From: Pseudovirgaria hyperparasitica
Lineage: Eukaryota; Ascomycota; Dothideomycetes; Acrospermales; Acrospermaceae
Reading direction: 5' to 3'
Length of the DNA: 64,000 nt
Assembly (NCBI RefSeq): GCF_010093815.1
Contig: NW_022985554.1
Coordinates: 1,272,999-1,336,998, forward strand
Shown: piece by piece, positions 21,601-33,697 of the stretch
Numbering within the stretch: the first letter of the stretch is position 1
Layout of the letters: each line of letters starts with the position of its first letter
Notes under the pieces: model-generated
What the model was told of the DNA's origin: nothing
The model's database searches: none
The model's input: the letters and a program-made list of their open reading frames with translations, nothing else
Translations under genes and position numbers: made by a program

Positions 21601-23034
21601 AGCTCAGCGCATCAACAGCAATACTCTCCAGCTGCAACAGGCGCAACTACAACAACAAGGCCAACCTGCACCTACTTTGACGCCACGACGGCGCATCCAA
21701 CCTTTCAGAGTTGAGCGAAGAAAGGAGAACAGGCACATTTCAATGGTCGATGCGATGAGGAAGCTTGCACGAAAACGCGAATCTATAGCACACAAAGCAG
21801 CCGAGGCTGCCAAAGCCGCTGCGATGAGAAAGGCACACGAGCCTCAGCCACCCAAGACAACTGTCCACACCCCGGCGGAATTCAGTCGGTTGAAGCATGA
21901 ACGCGAAATACAGGCAGAGAAGCGAGAGCAAATGAGGCTAGCCCAGCAGCAAGCGATGATGATGCAACGTGTAAGTTTCCTTACTGTTTCGTACTTGGGC
22001 CGAACTTCACTGACTTCTCCCAGCAACAGGCTAACCTCAACGCCGCTCGCGCAGCTCAAGGCAACGCAAACGCTCAAATGCGGGTGGCCGCCACCCTGGC
22101 CAATGCAAATGGGGCGTCCAACACTAACGCTGGCCCCACTTCGCAAATCGCTAACGCCGCTTCAATGCAAAATCGTCCCCAGGGAGGTCAACAAGCTGTC
22201 ATGCAGGGTAATATGGCCAATGGATCGAACACGGCCGGTATGAATATGAGCTTGAACGGCATGCCCCAGGCTCAAATGCAAATGCCGTCGCACCAAAGAA
22301 TGCCCAATCAGGAGCACCTTCGTCAACACATGCCACATCGTCAATTCAGCACCACTCAGCAGCAACAGTACCAGATGCAACAGCAACAGGCACAGGCGCA
22401 GGCGCAGCAACAGCAGCTTAACAATCCCAACAATCTTGCGAGTGCGCATCGCGCCGGAACGAACATGGCTCTTCAGAACACACCAAACATGGTGGCCAAC
22501 ATCGCTACCATGACATCTAAACAGGGTAACGTCAATGGGGCCGCAAGCGCCAATGGCAATGCTTCTATGGCCGGTATTGCGAGAATGTCCGGGTCTCCAC
22601 AGATGGCTCCACAGGTCAACGGAGGCCGTCCTCTGTCAAGTGGAAATGTACCAGTGATTCAGCAGGTGACGAATCGCCTTCGCCAGGCTCATCCGGACTG
22701 GACAGCGGAGCAAATACATTCGAAGGCAAACGAGGAGCTTACATCTCGCCTTCGACAACAGCAACAATTCCAACGACAACAGGCCGTGCATGCTGCCGCG
22801 GGCAACAATGCGTATCAAAGCCCTGGAACGATGAGCAACGGAACGATGATGGGAAGCGCCTCACCGTCGAATGCCCAGCAGTTTAATCAACAGGCCTACA
22901 TCCAGAACATGATTCGGAACAACGCGAACGGCCAGTCACAGACTCAAGGGAGCAGCCCGAGCATGGGTGCTGTCAATCCTGTGAGCCGTAGCGCGACACC
23001 GCAGAACCCTCAACAGCAGCAACAACAACAACAA

Positions 23035-23070
<36 letters not shown>

Positions 23071-23118
23071 ATACAGCAGAGCCCTGGAATGCAGCACGCT
23101 CAGATGGCTCGCCAGTAG
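18682..23118 (+). CDS. EAF1: NuA4 histone acetyltransferase scaffold Eaf1/Vid21
   Basis: Eaf1 is the scaffold of the NuA4 H4/H2A acetyltransferase complex. Exons 18682-18737, 18857-19024, 19114-21970 and 22024-23118 give 1391 aa. The N-terminus reads MLLERSRDELSRARKSQIA, like other Vid21 starts. A long Ser/Pro/Gln-rich region follows, then the HSA domain (PITHDDFLLAQMMWMRTDFR, about residues 570-625), which binds actin and Arp4, and the SANT/Myb-like domain (QWHWDEDQKLRSLVKEYQFN, about 827-885). The C-terminal third is Gln/Asn/Ala-rich and contains a 20-odd Gln run near 1356-1376. The second to fourth exon joins each restore the frame exactly. The start is inferred from splice signals and family resemblance. 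Confidence 0.9.
23011..23071 (+). repeat. CAG/CAA tract encoding polyglutamine in EAF1
   Basis: A mixed CAG/CAA run encodes the Gln tract near the Eaf1 C-terminus. The mixture of codons suggests selection on the protein or stabilisation against slippage. Confidence 0.9.
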
Positions 23119-23371
23119 AGGCGCATTTTGTACATATATCGACACGGTTGGTTTCATTTGCGGTCACACACACAAACACACACACATGATTGTTCTGTTC
23201 GGCATAAGACAGTTCTGGGATTAGCGAGATTCTTATTATGCTCTCGGGAGCAGCTGTAGTATGAGCACGGTACGGCGTCTGGAGAGGTTATTTTTTTTTA
23301 AAGTTGGTATTGATTCGTAGAGGCACAGAGCCTGTACAGGTTGTGAAGCGACGACCTGGCCTTGGTCGTCG

Positions 23372-23408
<37 letters not shown>

Positions 23409-23634
23409 CGTCGTCGGCGTCGGCGTCATCGACATGGGAAAGACGATATTTGAGGGAGCCCCGTGTTAGGATAGAGCGCAGCATTGTTGAATGCAAGATT
23501 ACGAGGAAGAAGCCTTTGAAGCAATATTCTAGATCTTCCTCCATCTACACAACTGCCTTTGGTTCTTCTCTGTGCTCCCCTCTCATGTGACAAATCTACC
23601 ATCTATCTCTCCTTATCTCCGCACTGCACCCCAA
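23119..23634. other. EAF1/ADE8 convergent spacer with (GTT)n
   Basis: About 515 bp between two gene ends. A (GTT)n run occupies 23371-23408 and passes into GTC/GGC triplets. I see no gene. Confidence 0.7.
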
Positions 23635-24459
23635 TCACACCTCCTCCCTCTCCCTCTCCCCCTTCCCTTCTCCTTCCCCCCTCCCCCTCCGCGCCCAAAA
23701 CTCCCTCACCGCAACCGCCGTCCCCTCAACAATAACCCCCCACTCAACCGCATGCACCCTCTCCTCCACCCTCTCCAAGCCCCCCTCCCCCCGCTCATCC
23801 CCATCCCCCTCCACAAACCCAACCTCCCTAACCACCAACGGCAGCCCCATATCCACCTCCCGCACAACCCGATGCACCATCACCCCCGTCCTGTCCACTT
23901 TCCCCGCCCGCCAATCCGCATACGCCCGCGCAATCGCGTTCGCGCCGTTATACGCGCCTGGCAGCGCAGGGTGCAGGTTTATGACGTCTATGCCGGCGGC
24001 GGCGATGGGGTCGAGGAAGGAGGGGGTGAGGACGTGCATCCAGCCTGCGCAGATTATGAGGTGGGGTTTTGTTGCTGGTGGGGTGGGGGGGTGCAGGAGG
24101 AGGTGGGCGAGGTCGGCGTCGTAGGCTGCGCGGGCGGAGGCTTTTGCGGCTTCGATTTGGGTTGTTTTTTCGGGGTCTGTGGGTGTGGTGTCGTCGTTGG
24201 GTTTGGGAGTTGGGATGGCGGCGAGGTGTTTGCGGGTGTAGGGGACGAGGTTGTGGTATGTTGTTGGGATGCCGGCGGTTTGGGCGCGGACGAGGCCGTA
24301 TGCGGCTTTGCGGTTGGAGACGACGTGGGTGATTGTGCAGTTTGAGAGGACGGAGGAGGGGGATGCGCAGGCGTCGATGAGGGCTTGGAGGTTTGTGCCG
24401 TTGCCGGAGATGAGGACTGTGAGGAGGGTTTTGGGGGTTGTTGGGGTGGAGGTGGACAT
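23635..24459 (-). CDS. ADE8: Phosphoribosylglycinamide formyltransferase (GART)
   Basis: Third step of purine synthesis: transfers formyl from 10-formyl-THF to glycinamide ribonucleotide. Single exon, 274 aa. It shows the N-terminal phosphate loop LISGNGTNLQALID, then THVVSNRKAAYGL, the folate site AGWMHVLTPSFL, and the catalytic Asn/His block VINLHPALPGAYNG (about 158-170) with its partner Asp in DRTGVMVHRV (about 188) and VDMGLPLVV. It is longer than yeast Ade8 (about 214 aa) because of inserts around PKPNDDTTPTDPEK and in the middle. The coding strand is strongly C-rich in the 5' half and G-rich in the 3' half. Confidence 0.95.
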   Translation of the reverse strand: MSTSTPTTPKTLLTVLISGNGTNLQALIDACASPSSVLSNCTITHVVSNRKAAYGLVRAQTAGIPTTYHNLVPYTRKHLAAIPTPKPNDDTTPTDPEKTTQIEAAKASARAAYDADLAHLLLHPPTPPATKPHLIICAGWMHVLTPSFLDPIAAAGIDVINLHPALPGAYNGANAIARAYADWRAGKVDRTGVMVHRVVREVDMGLPLVVREVGFVEGDGDERGEGGLERVEERVHAVEWGVIVEGTAVAVREFWARRGRGEGEGKGEREREEV

Positions 24460-24774
24460 TGGGATTGGATTTTTGCGAGGGGGATGTGCGGAGGATTGCA
24501 GAGTTGAGTGAGAGATTGATGTGTGTGTGAGAATCGATTGTGCCTTTTCTGGTTTTGTGTTTGTGAAAAGTGGTGGTAGTGGTCAGAGGTTTGGGTTTTT
24601 TTTCATGCGTCGCGAAAAGTCGCGATACTTGGGCAAGCTGCCCCACTGTGGGGTAAATTCACGCAGCTCGAGCTTTGAGTCTACGAGGTACTTGGGCAGA
24701 CAGTGAGTATTCAGGTCGTGTCTATTAATTATGCGTACCGTCCTGTCTCTAAAATCTATATCACGCATGTACAT
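24460..24774. other. ADE8 upstream and ERD1 3' flank
   Basis: About 315 bp between two genes on the minus strand. I see nothing specific in it. Confidence 0.5.
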
Positions 24775-26170
24775 TCAATCGCTGTCGTACTTGTTGGTAT
24801 CATAATCGCCCAAAAGGATATCGTCTGGTGCAGGGCCGCGATTGTTTCGCACTATATCTCTGTTAGCCACTGCTCGTGCAACCCGTTCTCTGCTCACTTA
24901 CCCCATTCCGTCTCAACTCTGAAGAATATCCACACCCATCGCCTGAAGACTTCCAAGGCTTCCATCAAGAATATGCCGCCTTCTAAGTCGTTAAAGTGAT
25001 CCAGATGCGGACTGAGCTTGAAACTCCATGTACATCGCAGCATAAGGTCCATGATAATCACACTGTAATACAGCTCTTTCGCATAAAAGTATCGATGGCG
25101 TCGCAACCCGAATGGATGTTCCGGGTTGTCGCGCTCCTTTGAGAAAAGGGTGAGGTCCCAATCCTTGGCAACATCCCAGTAAAAGGAATAGAAAGAATTG
25201 ATAAACACGGCCAGGAGCCTAGGCAACGTCTTGTTAGTTGACAGCTCACCAAGATTGTCAAATGATCCTACCACAGCCGAAAAAGTCCTTTCTCGCTCAT
25301 GTGAAAGGTTGCAGGGTCATAGCCTCTTTGCATGGCACTCAATATGATGACTGGAAACGCGGTGGAATATTTCAGCGCGTTGGCCAAATGCTGCCCTCCC
25401 CACCCAGCGGCACCAATGCTACCTGATGGCTTATTCGCTCTTCTAACTCTCAAATACTCAATCAAACATTGTCGTAGTCGTATTAAACTCGGTATGCTGA
25501 TAATGAATGGGACGAGGAACGCGCCTCCGCAAGTTCGGTCTGGTCGGCTTGTACTGCTGCCCTTTCCACTGACAAACATGCAAAGCGCGACGAAAAGATC
25601 ACCCATAACTTTTGCGTAGCTCGTGAGCGCATCAGCCATCAGAATATCTCCAAATTTTCCATTATCTGCTTCCGCGATGCCACCTATGCTTATGCGTCGG
25701 AGGGTGAGGAGGAATCGCGACCGGCCAGATGGCGATACAGACGGAAGCGGAAGGGCAAACACAAGTATTACTACGATTAGGTATAGATTTGGAAGCAGCG
25801 AGTATTGCTCTACGAGATTGGCGTGGCCCCGCGTGAGGACCCAGAAAAGGAGGAGGGAGATGGCCAGCGGAATGCTGAGCAGGGTGGCGAGTCTATATGT
25901 TGAGACATGGTGTCGAGGCTGATGACTATGCGTTCGCGCGGGATATCGTATTAAAGATGGTACGTCCTGAAAGACAGCTTGAGTTAGCACTGTGTTCGCG
26001 ACGATGGCGGCTCACGGGAGCAAGCATACGATTTTGACGAGAGAGAGGTAGTGCAGATTGGCACCCCAGGCCCAGATGCCAAACACACTGATTATAGCGA
26101 CGCGATATGGGAGAGGAAGCCACAAACTGAATGTGTCTAGGATAGGGTCGACAGCCGGATCGCCGTCCAT
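24775..26170 (-). CDS. ERD1: EXS-family membrane protein Erd1
   Basis: Erd1 is a Golgi multispanning protein of the EXS (Erd1/Xpr1/Syg1) family, needed to retain ER luminal proteins and recycle glycosylation enzymes and phosphate. Exons 26030-26170, 25272-25966, 24902-25218 and 24857 down to 24775 give 411 aa with all phases consistent. The N-terminus is MDGDPAVDPILDTFSLWLPL, then hydrophobic segments (LLSIPLAISLLLFWVL, YLIVVILVFALPLP). The EXS core reads SFYSFYWDVAKDWDLTLF and YYSVIIMDLMLRCTWS. The C-terminus is PAPDDILLGDYDTNKYDSD. The last intron ends in CAGAG; only use of the second AG keeps the frame open. Confidence 0.88.
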
Positions 26171-26894
26171 ATTGATGATGGACGCAGCAGCCTTCTCCTT
26201 TCTACCAGTCTGGCCACACAGCAGGAGTCTTCGTGCTCGACATACAGCTGAGAATAGCTGATATTGTAGGTGGGATGCTTGATACCAGCCGCAACAGTGC
26301 GCAGCGGAACAATGACTCGCAAGAACCCAGAACGAAGAAATGTAAGCTTGAGATGAGAAGATGCCAGTGTATGTGGTGTATGTGCCAATGTGCCAAGCGA
26401 TACTTTTCTTTGGCGGCAACGTAACGCGCTTCCCCCTGGCCTGGGCGCTTTGGGGGTCCAACCGCGAGATTTTCCGGCGGTGAAACGCGCTACTCAGCCC
26501 TATGACTGCGGCTCCATCGGGGCTGTCGATCCATGCTAACGTCCCTCTCGGTTCTAGTGCGAACGAGTGTCTGTGATGATGATGCCTTAATAATGGTGAC
26601 GTTTACATTCACAATCGGCGCCTCTCGCGGGCTGTTTTGCCCCAGAATCCAAACGCGGATGCAAACTTTAGTTGTCTGTGCCTGCCTTGGGGAACATGAC
26701 GACATTTTCGGAGATGATACCGACATCTTTCGTCCTGAGTGAAACTGCTGTAAACTCCCATCCCATCTCGTTTCTTCTCTCCTCCAATACCCAATCCGGA
26801 TTGCAAGATACAAACTGATATTTGCATTGCTTCCCTCAGCACAGCCTTTCCCTCTCTGTTTCCTCTCAATCAATTAATCTCCTTTCTCCCAGCC
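26171..26894. other. Divergent ERD1 / small-protein intergene
   Basis: About 720 bp that should hold both promoters. The last 130 bp before the plus-strand gene is strongly pyrimidine-rich, as in leaders of many ascomycete genes. Confidence 0.5.
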
Positions 26895-27438
26895 ATGTCT
26901 CGAGCACTTTTGCGTCCACGTAACATCGCCATCGCTGTCGGTGCATCACTCGGTGCCTACTATATCACCTCCAATTACAATCCTGCTCGCACAGCCGGTG
27001 TAAAGCGAATCGAAGACGCTTATACCAAAGGAGGAGGCACCCCAACGCATCTACCTGCAGTTGCTACTAAGCTTGGAGACAAGGATCACATCACACCACC
27101 TCACGAAACCCAGGGTGGAGGCGGAGGTGCGTGAAACTGCATTTGGTCATACTTGAGCTCTGTTGACTTACCTCCGTGGAGGCTCAGGCGTTTCATCCAA
27201 GAACTTCAAAGAGAACCTGGCAGACCAAAAGACAGCTCCTGTATGTCATCCTCACAGACATGATACCCCAAAACACGAACAGTCGTCTCTGGGTGCTGTG
27301 ACTGACATGAATACACAGCAATCTGCGGCGTCGAAGAAGTTTCACGAAGCGATGTATGGTAAGGCAACCGTTCTCCTCTTCTCATTCAATGGAGTCCATG
27401 TCTAATGCACCACTCCAGGTCAGGATAAAGGCAAATGA
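26895..27438 (+). CDS. Small four-exon protein, probably mitochondrial, unrecognised
   Basis: Exons 26895-27126, 27188-27240, 27319-27358 and 27419-27438 give 114 aa; phases match at every join. I do not recognise the family. The N-terminus is MSRALLRPRNIAIAVGASLG, then AYYITSN: basic, with a short hydrophobic stretch, resembling a mitochondrial presequence with a membrane anchor. A Gly/Pro-rich middle (HETQGGGGGG) follows, then SKNFKENLADQKTAP and QSAASKKFHEAMYG. The second exon could also start at 27182, adding Ser and Gly, since both acceptors keep the frame. The gene is small but its four exons and clean joins argue that it is real. It sits between ERD1 (divergent) and IDH1 (same strand). 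Confidence 0.65.
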
Positions 27439-28392
27439 TCTGGTCAATTGGTAGAGCAATCAAACGTGGTGTCCATCGTCTGTCTCGGAGTCTGAATGCA
27501 TAAAGCGGCGTCGTTGATTTACAAACCAAAAGAGTTACACGTACACGCATAATACATAATAGAATTCGACTACTTACACCTTGAATACCAAAGAGCTCCG
27601 TGTATGAGCATGCGATCGTCAAAGCGGACCTACAACCTGTCATGTCTCTTGAGCTAAATCCTTCAAAGTCAGTTCTGTATGGCCGACCATTGCCTACTCG
27701 ACATTCTACCAGGAAACGCGATGTTGCTTCATGTACCTCCGTAGCCTTTACTTCCTTCCCAGTCAGAGGTTCCATTCTAAGTCTCTCCATACTAGAAGAG
27801 CGTGTCGATGTTGTAATGGATCTTTACATCACGTAGATGATCTGACTGGAAGAGACGGGACTAGCCAGAGAACATGTCGCTTGTAAACATTTGATTACGA
27901 TTCGCTGTTGACATCCAAGTAGAACATCCGATGAGTACAGGGCGAACTCCTGAAGAGCGTATGGATTGATACATTGTAGCCTACAACGAGATGTATTGAC
28001 AAAGATGACACGCCAGAGAGTTTGGTAGAAGAAAAGGGTTAGTATTGACTCGGCCCGACCTCGCTTGAGGGCTCTTGGTCCCTCTTTAGGCCTTCAAAGG
28101 AGATATCGAGCATCAAGTGTCTGTTGGTACAGGATGAAGCTGAGCACTAGAAATTGACTTAGTATCTGCAGCTCTAGGTCTAGCCCGTAGTCATACCATC
28201 AGTCTGCTACAAATTGTAGGGTGAAGACAAGTTTGATATTTGCCTGGATCGGTTGCCGTCGCGGTTGCCGCCGGCCGAGTGCTAGCTTTTACGGCTGCCA
28301 AGCCGTTTCCATACCTCGCCCGTTTAACGCTGCGCAATCTTCCCTCTTCTCCTGCACCAACGATCACCGTATCCTCTTCACTACGGCCCAAG
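27439..28392. other. IDH1 upstream spacer
   Basis: About 950 bp without a supportable gene. A stretch at 27448 has a D-arm-like GGTAGAGC but no T-arm or acceptor partner, so I do not call a tRNA. Confidence 0.5.
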
Positions 28393-29749
28393 ATGTTCTC
28401 ACGAAGCTTCGTTGGAGGCCAGCAGGTTAGTGCGACCTCAATTCCACCTCCATCATGACTATCAAGCCCCGCCGTAGCTAACCCACTTGCGTGGTTTAGG
28501 CCGTTAAAGCTTTGCGAGGATCAGCTGTCGCTCCACGATGTCTCGCTGGACCTTCCACAGCTACGAGATGTGAGTCGTTGCATTGGCAGACATTGCAGAA
28601 TCTTACCGAACGCGAATTGACTGGATAATCAGCGCTGGCGACACTCTCATCAGACATCTTCAAGCCGACCAAGTTCGGCGGAAAGTACACCGTCACCCTC
28701 ATTCCCGGTATGCCTCCAAGCTCGCGGCCAATCTATAGAAACTAAGAAGTGTGTCAGGCGATGGTATCGGTGCCGAAGTGTCTGAATCGGTCAAGGAGAT
28801 CTTCAAGGCCGACAATGTACCAATAGAGTGGGAACAGGTGGACGTCTCTGGTATGGAGACTGGTAACAAACACTCTGAAGAGCTCTTCAGGGAATCAATT
28901 GCTTCATTGAAGCGTAACAAGCTTGGCCTGAAGGGTATTCTCCACACACCAGTCGAACGATCCGGTCACCAGTCCTTCAATGTCGCGCTCCGCCAAGAGC
29001 TTGACATCTATGCCTCAATCGTCCTTATCAAGAACATTCCTGGTTACGAGACCCGCCACAAAGATGTCGATCTTTGCATTATTCGTGAGAATACTGAGGG
29101 TGAGTACTCGGGCTTGGAGCACCAGTCGGTCAACGGTGTTGTCGAGTCTCTCAAGATCATCACCCGGGCCAAGTCGGAGCGCATCGCCAAATTCGCCTTC
29201 GCTTTCTCGCTCGCCAACAACCGCAAGAAGGTCACTTGTATCCACAAGGCAAACATCATGAAGCTTGCCGACGGTCTGTTCAGAAACACTTTCAAGAAGG
29301 TTGCTGAGGATTACCCGACACTGGAAACCAACGACATGATTGTCGACAACGCTTCCATGCAGTGTGTGTCCAGGCCACAACAGTTCGATGTCATGGTCAT
29401 GCCCAACCTTTACGGAGGTATTCTCTCGAACATTGGTGCTGGTCTGGTTGGTGGTGCAGGTGTTGTCCCCGGCTGCAACATGGGTCGCGATGTCGCCGTG
29501 TTCGAGCCTGGATGCCGCCACGTCGGTCTAGATATCAAGGGCAAGGACCAGGCCAACCCTACAGCTCTTATCCTCTCCGGCTCCATGCTACTGCGCCACA
29601 TCGGGCTCGATGACCATGCCAACCGCATCTCCAAGGCTGTGTACGACGTGATTGGCGAGGGCAAGCACAGGACGCGTGACATGGGCGGCGAGGCCACCAC
29701 CCACCAATTTACTCGAGCTGTCCTTGACAAGATGGAGGCGTCCGCATAG
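28393..29749 (+). CDS. IDH1: NAD-dependent isocitrate dehydrogenase subunit 1, mitochondrial
   Basis: Subunit of the octameric NAD-IDH of the citric-acid cycle; subunit 1 is the AMP-binding regulatory partner in yeast. Exons 28393-28425, 28500-28569, 28633-28707 and 28758-29749, 389 aa. The first two exons encode a basic mitochondrial presequence (MFSRSFVGGQQ, then AVKALRGSAVAPRCLAG). The mature part begins around KFGGKYTVTLIPGDGIGAEV, then RENTEGEYSGLEH, IHKANIMKLADGLF, DNASMQCVSRPQQFDVMVMP and NLYGGILSNIGAGLVGG. This order is that of the Idh1 clade. The exons are small and phase 0/1. Base composition is even along the gene. Confidence 0.95.
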
Positions 29750-29956
29750 ATTTATCAGCATTTTCAGATTAGATGGTCCCCTTTGTTTTAGGTTCACGAC
29801 GGAAGGAAGCGATGATCGATGTGACTGATGTATTTCTAGGCCGTACATAGCGCCGTACATAGCGTGATGCATTTAGACCTTTGGATCTTTCCCAAACTCC
29901 AGACGCCATGCTCATAATGCAATGTGACCTGATCCCATGATGCTGGAAAGCCCACC

Positions 29957-30910
29957 TCAGAAAGCAATATTCCTTTTCCGGCCGGTGTATTTCGAGTTCG
30001 GCTTCACTACCTTGCCCTTGGCCTCCATCTGCTCCTTTTTCCTCATGATCCACCCCTTGCTCCCCTTCTTCTCCACGACTCCCCGTTTCGAACGGTCTCT
30101 CCCTTGTGCTCTCCGCCGCGAATCATCCACATCCACACCTTCCATCCCACTAACCACACCCGTAATATCCCCACCATTCAAATCCCCGCCCCCAACCGTC
30201 AACACCAGATACGTCTTCGCACCCTTCGTCCCCTCATCATCAATCAGCAGCCCAGCCCCAAACCCAGCCCTAATAGCCGCCTGACTAACCATACCCCTCT
30301 GCACCTCATTCTTCGGATAAAACTGACACACCGCCCTGCCCCCACGCCGCAAACTCGCATACAACCCATCGAAAAACCGCTTCAACCGACCCCCCGCACT
30401 CTCCTCACTACTCTCCACATTACACAGCCACTGCAGCGCACTAATACTGATCGCGGCATCGAACGTGCCCGGCCGGAACGGCACGCCCTGCCCGGCGTCC
30501 GCGAGGAAGAGGTCGCCCTCGACGTCGCGCTCCAGCGCGACTGCTAGCATCGACGCCGAGATGTCGAGCCCGATCCAGGTGTGCGGCGGGGCTTCGGCGG
30601 AGAGGATGCTGCCGGATAGGCCGGAGCCGCAGCCGATGTCGAGGATGAGGGAGGGGTGGCGCAGGTCGAGGAGGTCGAGGGCGCGGTGCGTCATGCTGGC
30701 TTGGATGTGCTGGATGCGCGAGGAGGTGGTGTATTTGGCGGATTCGGTGTCGTTGTAGAAGAGGTCTGGGGGTCTGTTTGGGGGGGTTGGTTAGGAGGGT
30801 GTTTTGGAGGGAGTGTGATGGGAAGGTGTAGAGAAATGGTTGTGTGGGCTTCGGGGGTGTGCGGGGATTTGTGTGTGTGGAACTTACAGTATGTCCTCGG
30901 GGCGCGACAT
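29957..30910 (-). CDS. BUD23: 18S rRNA (guanine-N7) methyltransferase Bud23
   Basis: Bud23 with Trm112 methylates N7 of a guanine near the P site of 18S rRNA (G1575 in yeast) and is needed for 40S export. Exons 30888-30910 (23 nt, MSRPEDI) and 29957-30773, 279 aa. After PPDLFYNDTESAKYTTSSRI comes the SAM-binding motif LILDIGCGSGLSG (about 47-58), then IGLDISASML, FDAAISISALQWL and CQFYPKNEVQ. The C-terminal Bud23 signature is WIMRKKEQMEAKGK, then NSKYTGRKR. Between them is a basic, GC-skewed stretch. It is convergent with IDH1 (207 bp) and divergent from SVP26 (328 bp). The coding strand moves from C-rich to G-rich. Confidence 0.93.
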
Positions 30911-31238
30911 GGTGGAAGTGTTGGGAGGTGTTGACTGCTAGGTGTGGGTATATGCGATTGAGTGTATTCTGGTTGTCGTGTCGTGTAGAGAGCGCGCAAG
31001 GTGGTGGAGAGAAGGATGTGGTGTTTGCGGTCGCGATCGTGAACTTTTTGGGCGGGGAAAGGACTTTTTGGTGGGCTTTTCTGGACCTTTAAATCCGCGG
31101 CCAATCACAGCGCACCACTAGCATGGATGGGGGATTCATATACAGGCGACGTCAACCTCATCAAGCTTCAATACCCCCCAGATTGCGCAAGCTCTTCCCT
31201 TTGTCCTATCCTCAATCACACACACTGCCGCTTCCAAG
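30911..31238. promoter_or_regulatory. Shared BUD23/SVP26 divergent promoter
   Basis: 328 bp between the two start codons, so one short region must serve both genes. I see no TATA box that I would trust. Confidence 0.5.
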
Positions 31239-32202
<964 letters not shown>

Positions 32203-32569
32203 GGGGCGAGGGGTTTGATGCTCAATGGGTGCCTACATTAGTTTCAGTTTGCAAAAATCGATGGTTATTCTATTTCCGATTCATCCTATCTCGTGACGGT
32301 ATCTCACTTATCTCGTAAACTTCCTTCGCAGAAAAACAGCTTTGATGTCTGCGTAGAGCAAGGAGGAATAGAGGAATAGACCAAGAGGCCTTTCATTCAA
32401 TACCGTGATATGAACCAGCCTCTTCTTGAAAAGTCTAAGAAGATTCGATTCTCTCCTTCAGATCGTCGATTCCACGAGCAAGATCAATGGAGGTATGCTC
32501 TCGATCAAAAGACTATGACAAAGGCTTCTACCAAAGCATTTCTATCCTTCCCCCTCATCCATCAGCCCC
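32203..32569. other. SVP26/ATG5 convergent spacer
   Basis: About 370 bp between two gene ends, presumably 3' UTRs. No feature seen. Confidence 0.5.
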
Positions 32570-33697
32570 TCAACCCATCATACTAACAACAACATGCAGC
32601 CAGCCATCCGCATACGCCGCCTCCTTGAGCAACTCCTCCACCGGCGCCGCCAACGGCACAACCGCACCATGCAGCACCGGCTCCGCAAGCAGATTACGCC
32701 TCCGACTCGGAAACAGCGCCGGAAGCACGGTATTCAGCACCGCACCCAGGGTATTCTGCGCGCGGCCTCCAGGCGCAAGCGGCGTGACGAGCGTCTGCAC
32801 TATACGCAGCATACCCGCAGCAGTCGGCGGAGCAGGCTCATCTGTCGACGACGACGCAGCAGCGGCGACGGCTGTGGATGTGGATGTGGCTGATGTGGAA
32901 GTAGATGGCATGTATAATTTGAGAGGAACATGCCTGAGCGCGGGCCCGCCCGGGGGTTTGAGGAATTTCTGGTAGATGGGGTAGTAAGACTGCAGACTGT
33001 GATCCTGGACGGCAGAGTAGAGGGTGGTGGAGTCCTGTTTGGAGAGCGACATGACGACTTTTGCGCTGCCGTTGCGGAGGAAGTCGGCTTCTTTGACGGC
33101 GTTGATGTAGGCGTCTTGCATGTGCTTGCCTTGGTCGTCGAGCTGGACGAGATGCTCCTGTGGCCAGTCTGTGAAGTGGAGGACGAGCTTCCAGGGCTGG
33201 GTGCTGCTGCTGCTACTGCCGGGTCGTGGGAGGGCGCCACTTTGTTCTGCTTCGTTGGATTCTTCGGGTGTGGGTGTTGCTGCTGCGGGTGCTGAGGTGT
33301 CTGGTCTGAAGGGCTCGGTGCCGGCGTACAGGTCGTACAGTAGGCCCATGGGATACTGCCATTTCAGGGGGACATCTTCGAACGAGAGCCAGCCGTCGCT
33401 GAACGACACTTCAGGGTTGATGAGAGATGTTGCGAAGAAGCTGTGGATGCGCGGGAGGAGGAACGGCCAGTATGAGACGCGGGGACATTGTATCTGGCGT
33501 GTAAGAGTCAGCCAACTAGCCAAGACCATACAGATAAAGCAGCATATACAGCGGCTCTATTGCTGAGGGTTGCTTACAAGATACGGGTCCGACTGGTCAT
33601 ATGTGCGGCATTCTTCGCTGGCCAGCCTGATCTCCAGCGGTATCGAGCCATTCCAGACCTGGTTGAGGAGGCTGCGAGGGCGAGAGGGTGCGGTCAT
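32570..33697 (-). CDS. ATG5: Autophagy protein Atg5
   Basis: Atg5 is joined to Atg12 and, with Atg16, acts as the E3-like factor for Atg8 lipidation. Exons 33578-33697 and 32570-33493, 347 aa, phase 0 join. The N-terminus RSLLNQVWNGSIPLEIRLA and the join DPYL then IQCPRVSYWPFLLPRI match the family. WLSFEDVPLKWQYPMGLLYD follows. The Atg12-accepting lysine is probably Lys174 in NAVKEADFLRNGSA, by alignment from memory with human Lys130. The ubiquitin-fold segments are separated by Ser/Pro/Ala-rich linkers. The C-terminus ends DGWLHVVVSMMG, as expected. It is divergent from an unrecognised gene with 394 bp between starts. Confidence 0.92.

Noticed and set aside
27439-27480. A D-arm-like GGTAGAGC in IDH1 upstream DNA that might be a tRNA
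   Set aside because: I found no T-arm GTTCRA, no acceptor stem and no fitting anticodon stem, so it fails the basic tRNA fold.
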